A DNA stretch of 64,000 bases from JBBDKV01 sp040879165 (GTDB taxonomy: Bacteria > Patescibacteriota > Microgenomatia > UBA1400 > PJMF01). Each line of letters opens with the position of its first letter. The stretch's first letter is position 1. Both the position numbers and the translations under genes were made by a program. Shown here piece after piece: positions 63,015 to 64,000 of the stretch. The notes under the pieces are model-generated. The model did not search any database, was not told the origin of the DNA, and worked only from the letters and a program-made list of their open reading frames with translations. Where the stretch lies: contig JBBDKV010000017.1 in NCBI GenBank assembly GCA_040879165.1, positions 1 through 64,000 on the forward strand, read 5' to 3'.

Positions 63015-63030
63015 GCCCCGCTGGAGCGGG
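63015..63030. other. GC-rich hairpin between the two repeat units
   Basis: CCCCGC-TGGA-GCGGGG, extended by CCA/TGG on the outside. No T run follows, so its role is unclear. Confidence 0.4.
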
Positions 63031-63044
63031 GTTGGCGGCAGAAC

Positions 63045-63125
63045 CAAAGAGTTGATCCATGCCACCACCTCAGAAAAATATTGACCCTGTCGGGTCATTA
63101 TTTTTCTGAGCGGGTGAAGGGAGTC
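63045..63125 (-). repeat. Second repeat unit, containing the tRNA-Gly 3' end
   Basis: The same two edges as the unit at 62894, at an offset of exactly 151 nt, flanking a different terminator hairpin. Confidence 0.7.
63074..63105 (-). terminator. Terminator of tRNA-Gly
   Basis: AAAAATA-T-TGACCC, loop TGTC, GGGTCA-T-TATTTTT. Read on the minus strand it lies directly after the tRNA 3' end. Confidence 0.85.
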
Positions 63126-63180
63126 GAACCCTCGTCACCAGTTTGGAAAACTGGAGCTCTGACCGTTGAGCTACACCCGC
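63109..63180 (-). tRNA. tRNA-Gly(TCC)
   Basis: Cloverleaf: acceptor GCGGGTG/CACCCGC with discriminator T, D arm GCTC/GAGC, anticodon arm CCAGT-TTTCCAA-ACTGG (anticodon TCC), and T arm GAGGG-TTCGACT-CCCTT. CCA is not encoded. Confidence 0.95.
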
Positions 63181-63289
63181 GCAATTCATTTGTTTGTTAA
63201 ATAACTAGAACACTCTGTATTGTACTGCCAATTGGTATTCTGGGCAAATGCTTGTGCACGTTGAGCTTTGAATCAAAAAAACAGCTCTG

Positions 63290-64000
63290 CTATGCTGGCA
63301 CCTTCGCCTGCAGATCTGCCTTACGACTCGCTCGCAGTGACACACCAAACGCAACCAAAAACAGCACAAGGCCCAGAATGAACACACCTGGAATACTATA
63401 CGTCGCCACCACACCAGCCATCAGTGGACCGCCGATTTGCCCAAGCGACATGTACGAAGCGTTGATTCCCAGCAAACCACCTTGCTCTTTGGAACTTGCA
63501 CGTTCAGAAATCATCCCTGAAATAATCGTCAAAATTGGTCCACTAAACATCATGTACACAAACAAAAATGCCACAAACATTGAAAAATTGCTTATAAACC
63601 CAAGCGCTCCAATCAGCGCAGCAGCACCCAGCTCTGCTCCGAGAATGATGTGTTCGTGATTGGTAATTTTCCTAAGCAGCACTCGAATACCCACTGCCTG
63701 CATCAGCAAATTCACCAGCCCCGAAGCCGCAAACAACAAGCCAATCTCGCGAGGACTCAACATCAGCACATCGACTGTATACGATTGAAATCCAATAAAA
63801 AACGCATTTTGCGCCAGCGAAATTATCAGCACCGTCAACATCAGCATGCCCATCACTGGTCGCTTCAGTACACCCACAAATGCTTTAAAGTCAAAAAATG
63901 GCTCATCACCCCGCACCTTTTTATTCTTATCATCCAGCGTTTCCTCCAGGAAAAAGTAGCCAAAAATAGTTGCAGTCAGTGCCAAGCCAGCTGCAAACCA
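63290..64000 (-). CDS. MFS transporter (partial, C-terminal part)
   Basis: The open frame continues past the window edge. The visible 236 residues or so contain about seven membrane helices and an intracellular loop typical of the middle of major facilitator transporters (FFLEETLDDKNKKVRGDEPF), with GLLGINASYMSLGQIGGPLM in a later helix, as in multidrug-type (MFS) efflux proteins. Substrate unknown. Confidence 0.85.
   Translation of the reverse strand, partial: WFAAGLALTATIFGYFFLEETLDDKNKKVRGDEPFFDFKAFVGVLKRPVMGMLMLTVLIISLAQNAFFIGFQSYTVDVLMLSPREIGLLFAASGLVNLLMQAVGIRVLLRKITNHEHIILGAELGAAALIGALGFISNFSMFVAFLFVYMMFSGPILTIISGMISERASSKEQGGLLGINASYMSLGQIGGPLMAGVVATYSIPGVFILGLVLFLVAFGVSLRASRKADLQAKVPA

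Overview
The window looks like a piece of chromosome from a small-genome, heterotrophic bacterium of the Patescibacteria/CPR type. This is inferred from gene style, not from a marker tree. Supporting signs are short intergenic gaps, Gmad2 and DUF5667 envelope proteins, a MYG1/DHH protein, a Pif1-like helicase, and many hypothetical proteins with one membrane anchor. The standard bacterial code is used, with TGA as a stop. Many single genes have a -10 box only 6-10 nt before the start codon, so their mRNAs should be leaderless or nearly so. Genes inside operons carry ordinary Shine-Dalgarno sites.

Region 1 (1-15.8 kb) is core: the end of the F1 ATP synthase operon (atpA tail, atpG, atpD, atpC), greA, an HD-domain protein, serS, secA, prs, proS, a MYG1-like phosphoesterase, a HIT protein, rpsU and pyruvate kinase. 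serS and proS each follow a T-box leader. The UGGN base of each T-box bulge fits the expected discriminator base (C for tRNA-Ser G73, U for tRNA-Pro A73), and each leader has a strong competing terminator.

Region 2 (15.8-28.2 kb) is mainly cell envelope and signalling: hypothetical proteins, a Gmad2 lipoprotein-like protein, a NUDIX hydrolase, several single-anchor exported proteins, a DUF5667 protein, a ferric-reductase-like membrane protein and a large subtilisin-like protease. It ends with a three-gene operon of response regulator, FIST sensor and PAS histidine kinase.

Region 3 (28.2-39.8 kb) is accessory DNA. It holds an AbiEii-like nucleotidyltransferase pair, RidA, a nucleotidyltransferase-like gene split cleanly by a 627-bp IS200/IS605-type element, and a C5 methyltransferase plus HNH endonuclease (a restriction-modification pair) under a small HTH gene. 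Divergent from these is an unrecognised overlapping two-gene module. Then come DUF5659, an HTH/zinc-ribbon protein, a tyrosine recombinase and a large serine recombinase whose 3' end runs into tRNA-His. This looks like an integrative element joined to the chromosome at tRNA-His. The unknown two-gene module is the best candidate for an undescribed system.

Region 4 (39.9-51.9 kb) returns to core genes: a degenerate tRNA-His-like copy, tRNA-Arg(TCT), enolase, EF-P with a nearby EpmA-type ligase, an RluB-type pseudouridine synthase, a MscS channel, a Pif1-like helicase and an FMN reductase.

Region 5 (52-64 kb) is accessory again. It has a Fic protein lacking the usual catalytic His, an ArsR-headed run of about 12 minus-strand genes (VOC, AHSA1, hydrolase, monooxygenase, DNA-repair and DUF genes, two of them broken), a NUDIX/CYTH/unknown cluster with a divergent deoxyribosyltransferase-like gene, tRNA-Gly(TCC) with a duplicated 3' end, and a partial MFS transporter.
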